NCBI GenBank assembly: GCA_028292565.1
Contig: JAQGMD010000456.1
Location: forward strand, 1-9,776
Direction of reading: 5' to 3'
DNA: 9,776 nucleotides
Origin: Burkholderia sp.
GTDB taxonomy: Bacteria > Pseudomonadota > Gammaproteobacteria > Burkholderiales > Burkholderiaceae
The notes beneath the pieces were generated by a model that was not told the origin of the DNA, searched no databases, and saw only the letters and a list, made by a program, of their open reading frames with translations. The position numbers were made by a program, and so were the translations under genes. Below, one piece after another: positions 8,606 through 9,776 of this stretch (positions are counted from its first letter, which is position 1; every line of letters begins with the position of its first letter).

Positions 8606-9726
8606 TGCCAACGATAAGCCTGACCGATAAACGCCCCGTCTGGCCGGCGATAAAACGCTACTTCGCCGTCTTTGACGGCACGCTGGCACTCATTGTTTTC
8701 CTGATCCTCGCGACCAGCACGGTGACCATGTATTCAGCCGGCATGGATTTCCCCGGCCGGCTCGAAGATCATTTGCGCAATATTGCACTTTCGTTCGTCG
8801 TGTTGTGGATCGCGGCTATCATTCCTCCGCAAACGCTGATGCGCTTCGCGTTACCGATCTACACGGTGGGCGTCGCGTTGCTGGTCGCAGTCGCGCTGTT
8901 CGGCATCATCAAGAAGGGCGCGCAACGCTGGATCAACATCGGTGTTGTCATCCAGCCGTCCGAGATCATGAAGATCGCGACGCCGCTGATGCTGGCCTGG
9001 TATTTCCAGAAGCGCGAAACGCTGATCCGATGGACGGATTTCCTGGTCGCCGGCATATTGCTGATGATTCCCGTGGCGCTCATCATGGAGCAGCCCGACC
9101 TGGGCACCGCGCTGCTGGTGATGGCCGCCGGGTTCTACGTGATCTTCCTTGCCGGTCTCCCCTGGAAAATCATCATAGGCCTGGTGCTGGCAGGCGCGGC
9201 CTTTTTGCCGGTCGGCTGGTCGATGATGCATGACTACCAGCGGCAACGCGTGATGACCCTGCTCGATCCCACCTCCGATCCATTGGGCAAGGGCTTTCAC
9301 ATCATCCAGTCAATGATCGCCATCGGTTCCGGCGGCGCCATGGGGAAAGGGTGGATGAACGGCACCCAGGGCCATCTGCAATTCATCCCCGAGCGCACCA
9401 CCGACTTCATCTTCGCGGTTTTCTCGGAAGAGTTCGGACTGGTCGGTAATACAGTCCTGCTGGTGCTTTACCTGTTGCTCATCGGGCGCGGGCTGATGAT
9501 TGCCGCCAATGCGCCGACCCTCTTCAGCCGGTTGCTGGCGGGCGCGCTCACCCTGATGTTCTTTACTTATGCGTTCGTCAACATGGGCATGGTCAGCGGC
9601 ATCCTTCCGGTCGTGGGCGTGCCTTTGCCTTTCATGAGTTACGGCGGAACCGCATTTGTCACGCTCGGTCTGGGTGTCGGCATATTGATGAGCATACAGC
9701 GGCACCGGAAGCTGGTGCAGAGCTAA
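8605..9726 (+). CDS. rodA: RodA, SEDS-family peptidoglycan glycosyltransferase of the rod complex
   Basis: RodA (also called MrdB) polymerises lipid II into glycan strands, working as a pair with PBP2. The 373-residue product is highly hydrophobic with about ten membrane segments. SEDS signatures include RWINIG (108-113) followed by QPSE (117-120), EQPDLGTALL (162-171), the extracellular loop with FIPERTTDFIF (260-270), and near the C-terminus VVGVPLPFMSYGGTAFVTLG (336-355). Asp267 in TTDFIF corresponds by motif to the catalytically essential Asp reported for E. coli and Thermus RodA. The PFMSYGG form and pairing with mrdA favour RodA over FtsW. A GGAGG ribosome site (8596-8600) lies five bases upstream of the start, inside the end of mrdA, and the one-base overlap (TGATG) implies translational coupling. 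Length and motifs are complete. It is the last gene of the cluster in this window. Confidence 0.96.
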   Translation: MPTISLTDKRPVWPAIKRYFAVFDGTLALIVFLILATSTVTMYSAGMDFPGRLEDHLRNIALSFVVLWIAAIIPPQTLMRFALPIYTVGVALLVAVALFGIIKKGAQRWINIGVVIQPSEIMKIATPLMLAWYFQKRETLIRWTDFLVAGILLMIPVALIMEQPDLGTALLVMAAGFYVIFLAGLPWKIIIGLVLAGAAFLPVGWSMMHDYQRQRVMTLLDPTSDPLGKGFHIIQSMIAIGSGGAMGKGWMNGTQGHLQFIPERTTDFIFAVFSEEFGLVGNTVLLVLYLLLIGRGLMIAANAPTLFSRLLAGALTLMFFTYAFVNMGMVSGILPVVGVPLPFMSYGGTAFVTLGLGVGILMSIQRHRKLVQS

Positions 9727-9776
9727 GGCGCCGCGCAGGAATAAGTTGGTCAATTTTGCTGGCCGTAGCGGGCGCG

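Noticed and set aside
9727..9776. Possible terminator after rodA
   Set aside because: GC-rich segments near 9727 and 9768 can be weakly paired, but there is no clear stem followed by a T-run and the window ends there.

Overview
The window looks like chromosomal housekeeping DNA from a betaproteobacterium of the order Burkholderiales. The protein sequences feel closest to Oxalobacteraceae (Herminiimonas/Herbaspirillum-like), but the genus is an inference from recalled sequence, not a search. Base composition is moderately GC-rich throughout, and I see no mobile element, phage gene, tRNA, rRNA or CRISPR array.

Two operons diverge from a 253-base AT-rich intergenic region (3607-3859). On the minus strand is the tRNA-dependent amidotransferase operon: gatC (3606-3304), gatA (3245-1785), a small exported six-cysteine protein of unknown function (1788-1297), and gatB, which starts at 1285 and runs off the left edge. 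GatC, GatA and GatB form the GatCAB complex that converts Glu-tRNA(Gln) and/or Asp-tRNA(Asn) to the cognate amide forms. The unknown gene sits between gatA and gatB with an ATGA overlap on one side and an 11-base gap on the other.

On the plus strand is the cell-shape (rod complex) operon: mreB, mreC, mreD, mrdA (PBP2) and rodA/mrdB, in the usual order. MreB filaments, MreC and MreD organise the RodA glycosyltransferase and PBP2 transpeptidase for lateral-wall peptidoglycan synthesis. mreC/mreD overlap by ATGA and mrdA/rodA overlap by one base. Non-coding gaps with inverted repeats lie after mreB (4904-5029) and after mreD (6550-6697).

The standout observation is an in-frame amber codon (TAG, 4055-4057) at codon 66 of mreB. 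The rest of the 347-codon frame is intact and matches MreB before and after the stop. As written, the gene cannot make full-length MreB without readthrough. Possible explanations are a sequencing/assembly error, a recent null mutation, amber suppression, or a split product restarted at the GTG directly after the stop. Apart from that and the unknown gene in the gat operon, the window is an ordinary core-genome region. I did not find a new defence or mobile system. The last 50 bases (9727-9776) hold nothing I can call.
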